DNA from: Trebonia sp963822615
GTDB lineage: Bacteria > Actinomycetota > Actinomycetes > Streptosporangiales > Streptosporangiaceae
Reading direction: 5' to 3'
NCBI GenBank assembly: GCA_963822615.1
Contig: CAWGIM010000007.1
Span: forward strand, 57,405 to 121,404
DNA length: 64,000 bases
The notes under the pieces are model-generated. The model saw nothing but the letters and a program-made list of their open reading frames with translations. It was not told where the DNA came from and made no database searches. Shown in pieces: positions 50,018 through 58,320 of this stretch. Position numbers and translations under genes: made by a program. Within the stretch, counting starts at the first letter, position 1; the number at the start of each line of letters is the position of its first letter.

Positions 50018-51745
50018 ATGATCGCGAACCTACCCGAAACCAGCGGCCTGGCGGGGGCCGGCCGCTGGCTGGACGACCGGTTCCACGGCGCCAAGGGCGC
50101 CCGGGTGCTGATGCGCAAGGTGTTCCCGGACCACTGGTCGTTCATGCTGGGCGAGATCGCGCTCTGGTCCTTCGTCATCCTGCTGCTGACCGGCACCTAC
50201 CTGGCCCTCTTCTTCACGCCGTCCCAGGCCGAGGTCGTCTACCACGGCTCCTACACCAAGCTCAACGGCATCACGATGTCGCAGGCCTACGCGACCACGC
50301 TGAACATCTCGTTCGACGTCCGCGGCGGCCTGCTGGTCCGGCAGATCCACCACTGGGCGGCCGACCTGTTCATGGTCGCGATCGCGGCGCACATGCTGCG
50401 GGTGTTCTTCACCGGCGCCTACCGCAAGCCGCGCGAGGTCAACTGGCTGATCGGCATCGCCCTGTTCGGTCTGGGCCTGATCGAGGGGCTGTTCGGCTAC
50501 TCGCTGCCGGACGACCAGCTATCCGGTGCGGGCCTGCGGGTGTTCGAGGGGATCATGCAGGGCATCCCGATCGTGGGCACCTACGCCGCGTTCCTGCTGT
50601 TCGGCGGGCCGTTCCCCGGCACCTCGATCATCCCGCGGATGTACATCCTGCACGTGTTCCTGATCCCGGGCATCATCCTGGCCCTGGTCACCGCGCACCT
50701 GTTCATCATGTTCCACCAGAAGCACACCCAGATGCCGGCCAAGAAGAACACCGAGAAGAACGTGGTCGGCCAGCCGTTCTTCCCGTACTTCCTGCTCAAG
50801 GGACAGGCCTGGTTCTTCTTCATCTTCGGCACGCTGGTCGTGCTGGCGACCTTCGCCCAGATCAACCCGGTCTGGATGTACGGCCCGTACACCCCGCTGG
50901 CGATCTCGGCGGCGTCCCAGCCCGACTGGTACCTCGGCATCCTGGACGGCGCGCTGCGCGTGATGCCCCCCTGGGAGGTGAACTTCCTGGGGCACACCCT
51001 CACCCTCAGCCTGCTGATCCCGTTCATCGTGCCGCTGGGGGTGATCCTGGGCGGAGCGGCGCTGTGGCCGTTCTTCGAGCAGTGGGCGACCGGCGATAAA
51101 CGCTTCCACCACATCAACGACCGGCCGCGCGACGCCCCGGTGCGGACCGCGACCGGGGTAGCGGCGGTCACCTTCTACGGGGTGCTGTGGGCGGAGAGCG
51201 CCAACGACCTCATCGCCGACAAGTTCACCATCCCGCTCTACACGCTCACCTGGATTGCCCGGGTGCTGGTCGTCGTGGGGCCGGCCGTCGCCTTCGTGCT
51301 CACCCGGCGGGTCTGCCTGGGCCTGCAGCGCAAGGACAGCGCCATGCTGCGGCACGGGGTGGAGACCGGCATCGTCCGGCAGTTGCCCGACGGCGGGTTC
51401 GTCGAGGAGCACCGGCCGCTGACCGACGAAGAGCTCGCGCCGCTGCGGGCCAGGCAGGCGCCCGCGCTCTGGCCGGCCGCCGGCTCTGACGGCCACGACG
51501 ACGGCGTCCCCGCCCCGTCAGCACGCGGCATCGCCGGCCGGGCCCGGCTTACCGCCAACCGCGCGTTCGCCGAAACCGTCCCGCTGCAGCCCAACGGGAA
51601 CGGCGATGGGCGCGACAACGGGTATCATAACGGGCACGGGACCGGGGAACACACCGCCGCTGAGGCGGCCCCGGGCGGTCCGGCCCGGCTTAATCGTGGA
51701 AGCGATTCTGCGGACGAGTTAGCGATAGTCGCTAGTCTCTTCTAA
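50018..51745 (+). CDS. qcrB: Cytochrome b subunit, QcrB type, not in a qcr operon
   Basis: A 575-residue membrane protein with the full cytochrome b fold. Heme-ligating histidines are in RQIHHWAADLFMVAIAAHMLRVFF (~110-130) and HVFLIPGIILALVTAHLFIMFHQKH (~213-235). The Qo-site PDWY motif is in SQPDWYLGILDGALRVMPPWE (~305). It transfers electrons from menaquinol to heme in a bc complex and builds proton gradient. The usual partners qcrC (cytochrome c) and qcrA (Rieske protein) are not next to it, so this is probably a second copy. ATG 50018 with GAAGG upstream; the frame is open 21 codons earlier. A ~70-residue Asp/Gly/His-rich tail is unusual. Confidence 0.9.
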   Translation: MIANLPETSGLAGAGRWLDDRFHGAKGARVLMRKVFPDHWSFMLGEIALWSFVILLLTGTYLALFFTPSQAEVVYHGSYTKLNGITMSQAYATTLNISFDVRGGLLVRQIHHWAADLFMVAIAAHMLRVFFTGAYRKPREVNWLIGIALFGLGLIEGLFGYSLPDDQLSGAGLRVFEGIMQGIPIVGTYAAFLLFGGPFPGTSIIPRMYILHVFLIPGIILALVTAHLFIMFHQKHTQMPAKKNTEKNVVGQPFFPYFLLKGQAWFFFIFGTLVVLATFAQINPVWMYGPYTPLAISAASQPDWYLGILDGALRVMPPWEVNFLGHTLTLSLLIPFIVPLGVILGGAALWPFFEQWATGDKRFHHINDRPRDAPVRTATGVAAVTFYGVLWAESANDLIADKFTIPLYTLTWIARVLVVVGPAVAFVLTRRVCLGLQRKDSAMLRHGVETGIVRQLPDGGFVEEHRPLTDEELAPLRARQAPALWPAAGSDGHDDGVPAPSARGIAGRARLTANRAFAETVPLQPNGNGDGRDNGYHNGHGTGEHTAAEAAPGGPARLNRGSDSADELAIVASLF

Positions 51746-51835
51746 ACTGCGGACTGCAGCTTCTGTAGGTGCTTCATGACGCGCTCGCGGATTTACTGCC
51801 CGGCTTCCGCGGGGTGCGGAAGGCTTACTTTCGGC

Positions 51836-51841
51836 AAGGAG
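51836..51841 (+). promoter_or_regulatory. Ribosome-binding site that sets the cold-shock protein start
   Basis: AAGGAG lies 8 bases upstream of GTG 51850 but only 2 bases upstream of the in-frame ATG 51844. Normal spacing therefore favours the GTG, which also gives the standard protein start MAQGTVKWFN. Confidence 0.8.
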
Positions 51842-51849
51842 AAATGCGC

Positions 51850-52053
51850 GTGGCGCAGGGAACAGTCAAATGGTTTAACGCGGACAAGGGATTCGGGTTC
51901 ATCAGCCCGGATGGCGGAGACCAGGACGTTTTCGTCCACTTCTCCGCGATCGAGTCCAACGGCTACCGCAGCCTGGACGAGAACCAGCGGGTTGAGTTCG
52001 ACATCACCCAGGGCCAGAAGGGCCCGCAGGCGGAGCACGTCCGGACGATCTGA
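51850..52053 (+). CDS. Cold-shock domain protein (CspA family)
   Basis: A 67-residue single cold-shock domain with the RNA-binding motifs RNP1 (KGFGFI) and RNP2 (VFVHFSAI). The body reads AQGTVKWFNADKGFGFISPDGGDQDVFVHF...YRSLDENQRVEFD...KGPQAEHVRTI. It binds single-stranded RNA/DNA and acts as an RNA chaperone, often abundant in normal growth as well as cold. The start is set by the AAGGAG spacing. A very strong hairpin terminator follows immediately, so it is a single-gene transcript. Confidence 0.97.
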   Translation: MAQGTVKWFNADKGFGFISPDGGDQDVFVHFSAIESNGYRSLDENQRVEFDITQGQKGPQAEHVRTI

Positions 52054-52071
52054 CTTCAGGTCGCTGGGTAC

Positions 52072-52117
52072 GCCCCCGGTCGTTCGGGCTAGGTTTCTAG
52101 CCCGAACGGCCGGGGGC
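52072..52117. terminator. Strong terminator after the cold-shock gene
   Basis: A 21-base arm (52072-52092) pairs with 52097-52117 across the loop GTTT. There is only one non-Watson-Crick pair, a G-T. The stem starts with GCCCCCGG and is followed by TTGTGTGT. It sits 19 bases after the stop and 32 bases before the convergent GNAT gene's stop, so it may serve both. Confidence 0.9.
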
Positions 52118-52148
52118 TTGTGTGTCCGGCCAGGGCGCCAGGCGGCCG

Positions 52149-52622
52149 CTAGAGCGCCAGGCGGTAGAAGGTGTTGTCCTCGGTCCGCTGGTAGCCGCCG
52201 AACGGCTCGGCGGGCAGGAACCCGGCGCTGGCGTACATCGCCCGGGCGGCGGCGAAGCCGGGGGTGGTGCCGGTTTCCAGCGAGACCCGCCGGTAGCCGC
52301 GGGACCTGGCCACGTCGAGCAGGTGGGCGAGCATCGCCCGGCCGACGCCGCGGCCGCGGGCCTCGGCCGCGGTGTGCATCGACTTCAGCTCGCCGTGGGC
52401 CGGGTCGAGCTGCTTGATCGCGCCGACGCCGAGCACCGTGTCGCCGTCCCGGTAGCTGAAGAAGGTGACCGCCGGGTCGAGCAGCCCCTCGGAGTCGAGC
52501 GCGAAGCTGTGCTCGGGCGGCGTCTCCGATAGGCAGAAGGCCAGGTGGCGCTGCAAGATCGCCAGCACCTCGGGCCTGCGCGGGTCGTCGACGGAGATCA
52601 CTGCCTCGCTCGCGGTTGTCAC
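52149..52622 (-). CDS. GNAT-family N-acetyltransferase
   Basis: A 157-residue GNAT enzyme. The acetyl-CoA motif A is HTAAEARGRGVGRAMLAHLLDVARSRGYRRVSLETG (~82-118, with RGRGVG pyrophosphate loop). The N-terminal beta region is LFCxSE-like, FFSYRDGDTVLGVGAIKQLDPAHGELKSM. It ends with the FAAARAMYASAGF..., YQRTEDNTFYRLAL pattern seen in PhnO/YsnE-like acetyltransferases, which acetylate small amines or phosphonates. Substrate unknown. It stands alone between the terminator and the Bax-inhibitor gene. Confidence 0.88.
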   Translation of the reverse strand: MTTASEAVISVDDPRRPEVLAILQRHLAFCLSETPPEHSFALDSEGLLDPAVTFFSYRDGDTVLGVGAIKQLDPAHGELKSMHTAAEARGRGVGRAMLAHLLDVARSRGYRRVSLETGTTPGFAAARAMYASAGFLPAEPFGGYQRTEDNTFYRLAL

Positions 52623-52662
52623 CGGGACAGTGTACGAAATGGCCCGCTAAGTCACCCTCTGG

Positions 52663-53319
52663 CTAGTCCCGGCCGCCGAAGATCCGCAGGAAGAAGAAGA
52701 ACACGTTCAGGATGTCGAGGAAGATCGACGCCGCCAGCAGCGGGGCCGACTCGATGTTCTGCGACCGGCGCAGCCGCTGGAAGTCGCCCGCGGTGATCCC
52801 GGCGAAGATCACCAGCCCGAGGATCGCCCAGATCAGCGACGCGTGCGGGATGTGCACGAAGATCAGCACGATGCCGGCCACCAGCAGGATCAGCAGCGCG
52901 ATGCCGGAGATCCGCCGCCAGGCCGACAGGTCACGGTTGGTCAGGTAGCCGAAGGTGCCGAAGCCCGCCACGAACAGCGCCGTCGCCCCGCCCGACTGCC
53001 ACAGGATGGCCGGGTCGGTGCTGGCGTAGTAGACCAGCGTGGGCGCCGAGGCGACCCCCATCAGCACCCCGAAGATCGCCAGCAGCACGACCGCCGCGGT
53101 CGGCGACTTCCGGGCGGCGAAGTTCATGATCAGCAGGATGACGAAGGCCGCGATCCAGGCGACGATCACCGCCCCCTGGCCCAGGTTACGGCCCGCGTAG
53201 GCCCCGGCCGCGAAGAACCCGGCCGTCAGCGCGACCAGTCCCATCGTCTGCGCGAACAGCGTTGACGTCTGCCCGCGGGCGGCGTAGCCGCGCCCCGGGG
53301 ACGCTAGGTCCGAGTACAT
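52663..53319 (-). CDS. Bax inhibitor-1/YccA family membrane protein
   Basis: A 218-residue protein with seven hydrophobic segments and the UPF0005/BI-1 layout. Segments include ARGQTSTLFAQTMGLVALTAGFFAAGAYAG, VLLAIFGVLMGVASAPTLVYY and FGTFGYLTNRDLSAWRR. The C-terminal ASIFLDILNVFFFFLRIFGGRD carries the acidic pair near the pore that acts as a pH sensor in homologues. BI-1 proteins leak calcium or protons and modulate membrane stress. ATG 53319 is preferred because GGGAGG is 9 bases upstream; a nearer ATG three codons up touches the RBS. Confidence 0.9.
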   Translation of the reverse strand: MYSDLASPGRGYAARGQTSTLFAQTMGLVALTAGFFAAGAYAGRNLGQGAVIVAWIAAFVILLIMNFAARKSPTAAVVLLAIFGVLMGVASAPTLVYYASTDPAILWQSGGATALFVAGFGTFGYLTNRDLSAWRRISGIALLILLVAGIVLIFVHIPHASLIWAILGLVIFAGITAGDFQRLRRSQNIESAPLLAASIFLDILNVFFFFLRIFGGRD

Positions 53320-53415
53320 GAGAACCATCCTCCCGGCCGGGGCTCGCTCCCTCAAGCGAGACCTCCGTATTCATCCCGAACGTATGCGTGGTTCCCGTCG
53401 TTCCCCGCCCGCATG

Positions 53416-53459
53416 CTTACGGGGTAAGAACAAACCAGGAGTAGTCGCCCACCTACTAC
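53416..53459. promoter_or_regulatory. Two dyads upstream of the NLR-like gene
   Basis: CTTAC-GGG-GTAAG at 53416-53428 is a perfect dyad, and GTAGT-N9-ACTAC lies at 53441-53459. Both are within 75 bases of the NLR start and 140 bases of the divergent Bax-inhibitor start. They may be operators for either gene. Confidence 0.35.
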
Positions 53460-53489
53460 CATGACCCTAAGGGGAAGGAGCGGTCCCGG

Positions 53490-55460
53490 ATGACCCAGGT
53501 CAACCACTCCCAGGGAGTCCAGGCCGGCGACAACAACGTCCAGCTCAACCTGTTCGTCGGCCAGGCCCCCCGCGGCCCGCTGGTGGCCGGCAGCGTCCCC
53601 CAGGCCCCGCCCGCCTGCCAGCCCCGCGCCGACCTGATGGCCCGGCTCCGCGCGCACGGCCCCGGCGTGTCGGTCGTCCGCGCGGTCACCGGCCTGCGCG
53701 GCGTCGGCAAGACCCAGCTCGCCGCCGCCTACGCCCGGGAGTGCATCGACGCCGGCTGGCGCCTGGTGGCCTGGGTCAACGCCGAGGACACCCCGTCGCT
53801 GCTGGCCGGCCTGGAAGTGGTCGCCAGCCGGCTGGGCATCGACCGGCCCGGGACTCCCATCGAGGCCATCGGGGCCGAGGTGCGCAACCGGGTGGAGGCC
53901 GACGGCGAGCGGTGCCTGCTGGTCTTCGACAACGTCACCGACCCCGGCGCGCTGCGGCCGTACCTGCCGGCCGCGGGCAAGTCCCAGGTCATCGTGACCA
54001 GCACCCAGGCCAGCGCGTCGGCGCTGGGCAGGCCGACCGAGGTCGCGGTGTTCACCGCGGCGGAGGCCCGGGACTTCCTGGCCGAGCGCACCGGCCGTCA
54101 TGACCCGGCGGGCGCTGACCGTTTGGCGGCCGAGCTGGGCCACCTTCCGCTCGCTCTCGCCCAGGCGGCGGCGGTGATCAAGAGCAGGCACCTGAGCTAT
54201 GACGTCTACCTGACCCGGCTGCGGGCTTACCCAACCGCGCGATACCTGCCGCCCGCTGAGGGCGATCCCTACCCGTGGGGCGTGGCCGAGTCGATCCTGC
54301 TGTCCCTGGACACGGTGACCGCGGCCGACCCGACCGGCCTGTGCGCCGACCTGCTGGCCGTGATCTCCCTGCTATCCCCCGACGGCGTCCCGCGCGACCT
54401 GCTCTATCAGGGCCAGGGCGACGACAGCTTCGGCGTCGGCCCGGAAGCGATCGACGAGGCCGTGGCCGGCCTGGCGGCTGCCTCGCTGCTGACCGTCGGC
54501 GGCGAGGACGAGGATAGCCCCACGGTGACCGTGCACCGGCTGGTCATCCGGGTGGTCCGCGAGCGTCGCGTCGCCGACGGCACCCTGACCGCCGTTGGCG
54601 CCAAGGCGGTGGCCCTGCTCCGGGCCGCCGCCGCTCCGCTCGACGAGACCTGGCGACAGCGGTCGGCCGCCCGCGACCTCGTGCAACAGACGACCGCGCT
54701 GAACGATTTTCTCGCCCCGCAGCTCGGCCCCGAGGACGGGCCACTGGCCAGGGCACTGATCAACCGTCGTGCGTGGGCGTTGTGGTGCCTCGATGAACTG
54801 GGCGACAGCGCATCTCAGGCGATCGACCTCGGTGAGGAACTGGTCGTCGAATTTGAGCGGGTACTGGGCGCTGCCCACATAGAGACGGTGCGCGTGCGCA
54901 GTAGCCTGGCGATTGCGTACTGGCATGCCGGACGAGTCGATGACGCGGCTCCGTTGCTGGAATCGACGCTGGCCGATCGGGTGCGGTCACTGGGCAAAGA
55001 CCACCTGGACATCCTCCGCGCGCGGAACAACCTGGCGCTGGTCTACGAGGACACCGGGCAGTTGGAGAAGGCGATCCCGTTGTTTGAGCGGAACCTTGCC
55101 GATCGGGTGCGGGTGCTTGGCGAGGATCACCCGGATACGCAGAGCTCGCGAAGCAACCTGGCCTTCGCGTACCGGGCAGTGGGCCGGGCGAGTGGGGTGG
55201 TTCCGCTGCTGGAACGGGTGCTGGCGGACCGGCTGCGAGTGCTGGGGAAGGATCATCCGTACACCTATGGCGCGCAGAACAACCTGGCGCTGGCCTACGA
55301 GGAGGCTGGGCGAATGGGTGAGGCGGTTCGGCTGTATGAGCAGGCGGCTGAAGGGCTTGGCCGCGAGCTCGGCCCGGAGCACCCCCAGACGGTCATCGCC
55401 CGGGACAACCTGGCTAGGATTCGCGACGAGTCCGCGCGCCCGGACCCGAATAGGAAGTGA
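53490..55460 (+). CDS. NLR-like NB-ARC/TPR protein with N-terminal amyloid-signalling-type motif
   Basis: A 656-residue STAND-type ATPase. Residues ~5-22 (SQGVQAGDNNVQLNLF) hold a RHIM/BASS-like motif (GVQxGDxNVQxNxF). The NB-ARC module follows with Walker A TGLRGVGKTQLA (~68), Walker B CLLVFDNV (~148) and the GLPLALAQAA-like ELGHLPLALAQAAA (~222). A winged-helix-like middle region and at least five TPR repeats complete it (ALVYEDTGQLEKAIPLFERNL, RVLGEDHPDT, NLALAYEEAGRMGEAVRLYEQA; ~450-650). NLR-type proteins sense a trigger through the repeats, oligomerise and seed an effector. The effector here is the adjacent gene, 1 base downstream. The start ATG has AAGGGGAAGGAG upstream. Confidence 0.88.
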   Translation: MTQVNHSQGVQAGDNNVQLNLFVGQAPRGPLVAGSVPQAPPACQPRADLMARLRAHGPGVSVVRAVTGLRGVGKTQLAAAYARECIDAGWRLVAWVNAEDTPSLLAGLEVVASRLGIDRPGTPIEAIGAEVRNRVEADGERCLLVFDNVTDPGALRPYLPAAGKSQVIVTSTQASASALGRPTEVAVFTAAEARDFLAERTGRHDPAGADRLAAELGHLPLALAQAAAVIKSRHLSYDVYLTRLRAYPTARYLPPAEGDPYPWGVAESILLSLDTVTAADPTGLCADLLAVISLLSPDGVPRDLLYQGQGDDSFGVGPEAIDEAVAGLAAASLLTVGGEDEDSPTVTVHRLVIRVVRERRVADGTLTAVGAKAVALLRAAAAPLDETWRQRSAARDLVQQTTALNDFLAPQLGPEDGPLARALINRRAWALWCLDELGDSASQAIDLGEELVVEFERVLGAAHIETVRVRSSLAIAYWHAGRVDDAAPLLESTLADRVRSLGKDHLDILRARNNLALVYEDTGQLEKAIPLFERNLADRVRVLGEDHPDTQSSRSNLAFAYRAVGRASGVVPLLERVLADRLRVLGKDHPYTYGAQNNLALAYEEAGRMGEAVRLYEQAAEGLGRELGPEHPQTVIARDNLARIRDESARPDPNRK

Positions 55461-55461
55461 G

Positions 55462-55848
55462 ATGGAACCGATTACGCTGATCGTCACCGCGCTGGCGGCC
55501 GGCGCTAGCTCCGGCGCCCTGGCGGCGCTGTCGGACGAGGTCAAGGACGGCGTCAAGGCCGCCTACGCCAAGCTCCGCGGCCTGGTCAGCAGGCGGACGG
55601 CCGGGAACCCGGTCGCCGAGACCGCCCTCGCCCAGTACGAGGCCAGCCCCGAGGTCTGGCGCGCGCCCCTGGCCGACGAGCTGGCCAAGGCCGGCGCGGC
55701 CGACGACCAGGAGCTGCTCGCGGCCGCCCAGGCGCTGCTGGCGCTGCTGGACCCGGCCGCGGCACGGGCGGGCAAGTACCAGGTGACGGTCAAGGACTCC
55801 AAGGGCGTCCAGGTCGGGGACGGCAACGTGCAGGTCAACCGCTTCTGA
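55462..55848 (+). CDS. Small Bell-like effector protein ending in the same amyloid-type motif
   Basis: A 128-residue protein. The N-terminal ~100 residues are a compact all-helical domain (MEPITLIVTALAAGASSGALAALSDEVKDGVKAAYAKLRGLVSRRTAGNP...LLAAAQALLALLDP) of the kind described as Bell in bacteria, by analogy with fungal HeLo membrane-attack domains. The C-terminal 14 residues (GVQVGDGNVQVNRF) match the motif at the start of the upstream NLR-like protein at 10 of 14 positions. Such effectors are thought to be templated into amyloid by the activated NLR and then permeabilise the membrane. ATG one base after the NLR stop; RBS AGGAAG lies within the NLR end. Function inferred by analogy. Confidence 0.8.
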   Translation: MEPITLIVTALAAGASSGALAALSDEVKDGVKAAYAKLRGLVSRRTAGNPVAETALAQYEASPEVWRAPLADELAKAGAADDQELLAAAQALLALLDPAAARAGKYQVTVKDSKGVQVGDGNVQVNRF

Positions 55849-55891
55849 GGCGGCCGGTTGCACCTACGGCGGGCAGTCGTAGGGTTGAGGC

Positions 55892-56887
55892 ATGGGCAAG
55901 CTCAGGGTTCTGTTCATCGGCGGCACCGGGGTCATCTCGGCGGCCTGCGTGCGGGCGGCGGTCGCTTCCGGTGAGCACGAGGTGTTCGTGCTCAACCGGG
56001 GGCAGTCGGCTGTCCGGCCGCTGCCCGACGGGGTGACGGAGCTGCGGGGGGACGCGCGGGACCCCGCCTCCGTTCGGGCGGCGGTGAACGGTCTTGACTT
56101 CGACGCGGTGGCCGACTTCATCGCGTTCACCCCGGCTCAGGTGCGGGCGCAGGTCGAGCAGTTCCAGGGGCGGACCGGGCAGTACGTGTTCATCTCCACC
56201 GCGTCGGCCTACCAGACGCCGCCGTCCCGGTTGCCGGTCACCGAGTCGACGCCGCTGCGCAACCCGTTCTGGCAGTACTCGCGGGACAAGATCGCGTGCG
56301 AGGACCTGCTGACGGCGGAATACCGCGACTCCGGGTTCCCGGCCACCGTGGTCCGGCCGTCGCACACCTACGACCCGACCAAGACGGTGCTGCCCGGCGG
56401 GTGGACCTCCCTCAGCCGGCTGCGGGCGGGCCGGCCGGTGATCGTGCACGGGGACGGCACCTCGCTGTGGACGGTCACCCACCACACCGACTTCGCCCGC
56501 GCGTTCGTGCCGTTGCTCGGGAACCCGCGGACGGTCGGCGAGGCGTTCCACATCACCTCCGACGACGTGCTGACCTGGGACCAGATCGCCCGCGCGCTGG
56601 CGGCGGCGCTCGGGGTCAGCCCGCGGCTGGTGCACGTGCCGTCGGACGTGATCGCGTCCCATGACCCCGAGTGGGGGGCGGGCCTGCTGGGGGACAAGGC
56701 GCACTCCATGGTGTTCGACAACGCCAAGGTCAAGTCGGTGGTACCCGGCTGGCGGGCGGTGGTGCCGTTCGAGCGCGGGGCCAGGGAGATCGCCGGCTGG
56801 TACCTGGCCGACCCGGCCCGGCAGGTGGTCAACGAGAAGCTCGACGCGCTGATGGACCGGCTGGCGGCCGACTACGGCGCCCGCTAG
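55892..56887 (+). CDS. NAD-dependent epimerase/dehydratase family protein
   Basis: A 331-residue extended SDR. The nucleotide-binding start is GKLRVLFIGGTGVISAACVRAAVASGEHEVFVLNRGQS, followed by ELRGDARDPASVRAAV and FISTASAYQTP. The active-site Tyr/Lys region is QYSRDKIACEDLL. ADP-ribose/nucleoside-sugar epimerase-like proteins of this type act on NDP-sugars or small hydroxy compounds. It is paralogous in layout to the epimerase at 35.7-36.9 kb (both have the FGGT/LNRG variant). It is alone, convergent with the glutamine-synthetase-like gene. Confidence 0.87.
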   Translation: MGKLRVLFIGGTGVISAACVRAAVASGEHEVFVLNRGQSAVRPLPDGVTELRGDARDPASVRAAVNGLDFDAVADFIAFTPAQVRAQVEQFQGRTGQYVFISTASAYQTPPSRLPVTESTPLRNPFWQYSRDKIACEDLLTAEYRDSGFPATVVRPSHTYDPTKTVLPGGWTSLSRLRAGRPVIVHGDGTSLWTVTHHTDFARAFVPLLGNPRTVGEAFHITSDDVLTWDQIARALAAALGVSPRLVHVPSDVIASHDPEWGAGLLGDKAHSMVFDNAKVKSVVPGWRAVVPFERGAREIAGWYLADPARQVVNEKLDALMDRLAADYGAR

Positions 56888-56901
56888 CTCCCGCTCAGCC
56901 C

Positions 56902-58263
56902 TCAGTACAGCCAGCGGTGGCTGGTGACCGTCTCCTCCGCTGACCGCTCCGCCGCCCAGGCCGCGTCCGCCCGGCGCACCGCCGTGAACGCGCCAAGCAG
57001 CGGCTCGCCGAGCGCGTCCGCTACCCGCTGGTTGCCGAGCAGCGCCCGTTCCTGCTCGTCGGCGGTGACCGGCAGGGCCGCGATCCCGTGCCGGGCCCGC
57101 TCGGCCTCGCTCCAGGATCCGGGGTCCTGCTGCTGCGGCGGCGGCAGCGCGGCGCCGTCCTCCAGGCCGGCCAGGCCGGCCGCGAGCACCACGGCGAGCG
57201 CCAGGTGCGGGTTGCCGGACGCGTCGGACGCCTTCAGCTCGACGTTGGCGTTCCCGCCCCCGGTGAACGGCGCGGCCGGCACGTAGCGCAGCGGTGCCTC
57301 CCGGTTCTCCACCCCCCAGAACTGGTAGGCGCCGGCGAAGTACCCGGGCCGGCGGCGCAGCAGGGACGGGATGCTCGGCGCGCTTACCGCCGCGATGGCG
57401 GGCAGGTCGCGCAGCAGCCCGCCGAGGAAGCCGGCCCCCTCGCCCGCGGGCCGGACGTCTTCCTGCTGGCCGCCGGGGGCGGCCAGCAGGTTGCCGCTGC
57501 CCCGGCTGACCGACACGTGCAGGTGCAGGCCGTTGCCCGCGCCCTCGGGGGTGACCAGCGGCGCGAAGCTGACCCGGAGCCCGTGCGCCCGGGCGGCGGC
57601 GTGGATAGTCTGCCGGGCCAGTAGCTGCCGGTCGGCCGCGGTGACCGGGTCGGCCGGGGCCAGGCTGACCTCGAGCTGCGAGGACCCGTACTCGGCGTGC
57701 AGCTGTCCCACCGGGACGCCGTTGGCCGCGAGGTCACGCAGCAGCGCCGCGGCGAACTCGTCGACCTGCAGCAGCGCGTGCGGGCTGTAGGCGGGACCGT
57801 CGTGGGCCGGCACCAGCCCGTCGCCTGCCCGGGCGACGAAGAACTCAAGCTCGAACCCGGCCAGCACCGAAAGCCCGGCCGCGGCGGCCCGCGCCACCTG
57901 CGCCTCCAGCCGGGTCCGCTGGTCGTAAGGCCACGGCTCGCCGCCGGGGCCCACCTGCCGGCCCGGGGCCCAGGCGAAGCCCGGCTGCCCGGCCAGCGCG
58001 ATGACGCGGTCGGCCTCCGGCAGCAGCCGGATGTCGCCGGACGGGGTCGACAGGCCGCTGTGCGCGTAGCTGATGCCGTCGTGCGAGTCGAAGACGGCGA
58101 ACAACGGCGTGATGCCCACCCCCCGCGCGGCGGCGTCGCCGAACGCGGCCACCGGGACGGTCCTGGACCGCGGAATGCCGTTGTTGTCGGCCCAGGCGAT
58201 GGTGACCCCGGCCACGCCCGCCTTCGTCAGGCGGTCCTGGAGCGGGGCAAGGCTCGAGTTCAT
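56902..58263 (-). CDS. Glutamine synthetase family protein (GlnA-like ligase)
   Basis: A 453-residue protein with the GS catalytic fold. The N-terminal beta-grasp (~15-110) contains VTIAWADNNGIPRSRTVPV. The catalytic domain has LAGFELEFFVARAG (first metal Glu motif), HAEYGSSQLEVSLAPADP, NGLHLHVSVSRG (active-site His), and the ATP-site ENREAPLRYVPAA and NANVELKASDASGNPHLALAVVLAAGLAG. It resembles the GlnA-like ligases of actinobacteria that join glutamate to amines (polyamines, ethanolamine) rather than true glutamine synthetase. The substrate is not fixed. Convergent with the epimerase by 14 bases. Confidence 0.9.
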   Translation of the reverse strand: MNSSLAPLQDRLTKAGVAGVTIAWADNNGIPRSRTVPVAAFGDAAARGVGITPLFAVFDSHDGISYAHSGLSTPSGDIRLLPEADRVIALAGQPGFAWAPGRQVGPGGEPWPYDQRTRLEAQVARAAAAGLSVLAGFELEFFVARAGDGLVPAHDGPAYSPHALLQVDEFAAALLRDLAANGVPVGQLHAEYGSSQLEVSLAPADPVTAADRQLLARQTIHAAARAHGLRVSFAPLVTPEGAGNGLHLHVSVSRGSGNLLAAPGGQQEDVRPAGEGAGFLGGLLRDLPAIAAVSAPSIPSLLRRRPGYFAGAYQFWGVENREAPLRYVPAAPFTGGGNANVELKASDASGNPHLALAVVLAAGLAGLEDGAALPPPQQQDPGSWSEAERARHGIAALPVTADEQERALLGNQRVADALGEPLLGAFTAVRRADAAWAAERSAEETVTSHRWLY

Positions 58264-58320
58264 TCCGGCACCGTAGACCGCGGGGTACCCGGGCCGCCAC
58301 CCCGGTAACGCCGCCGTAAG

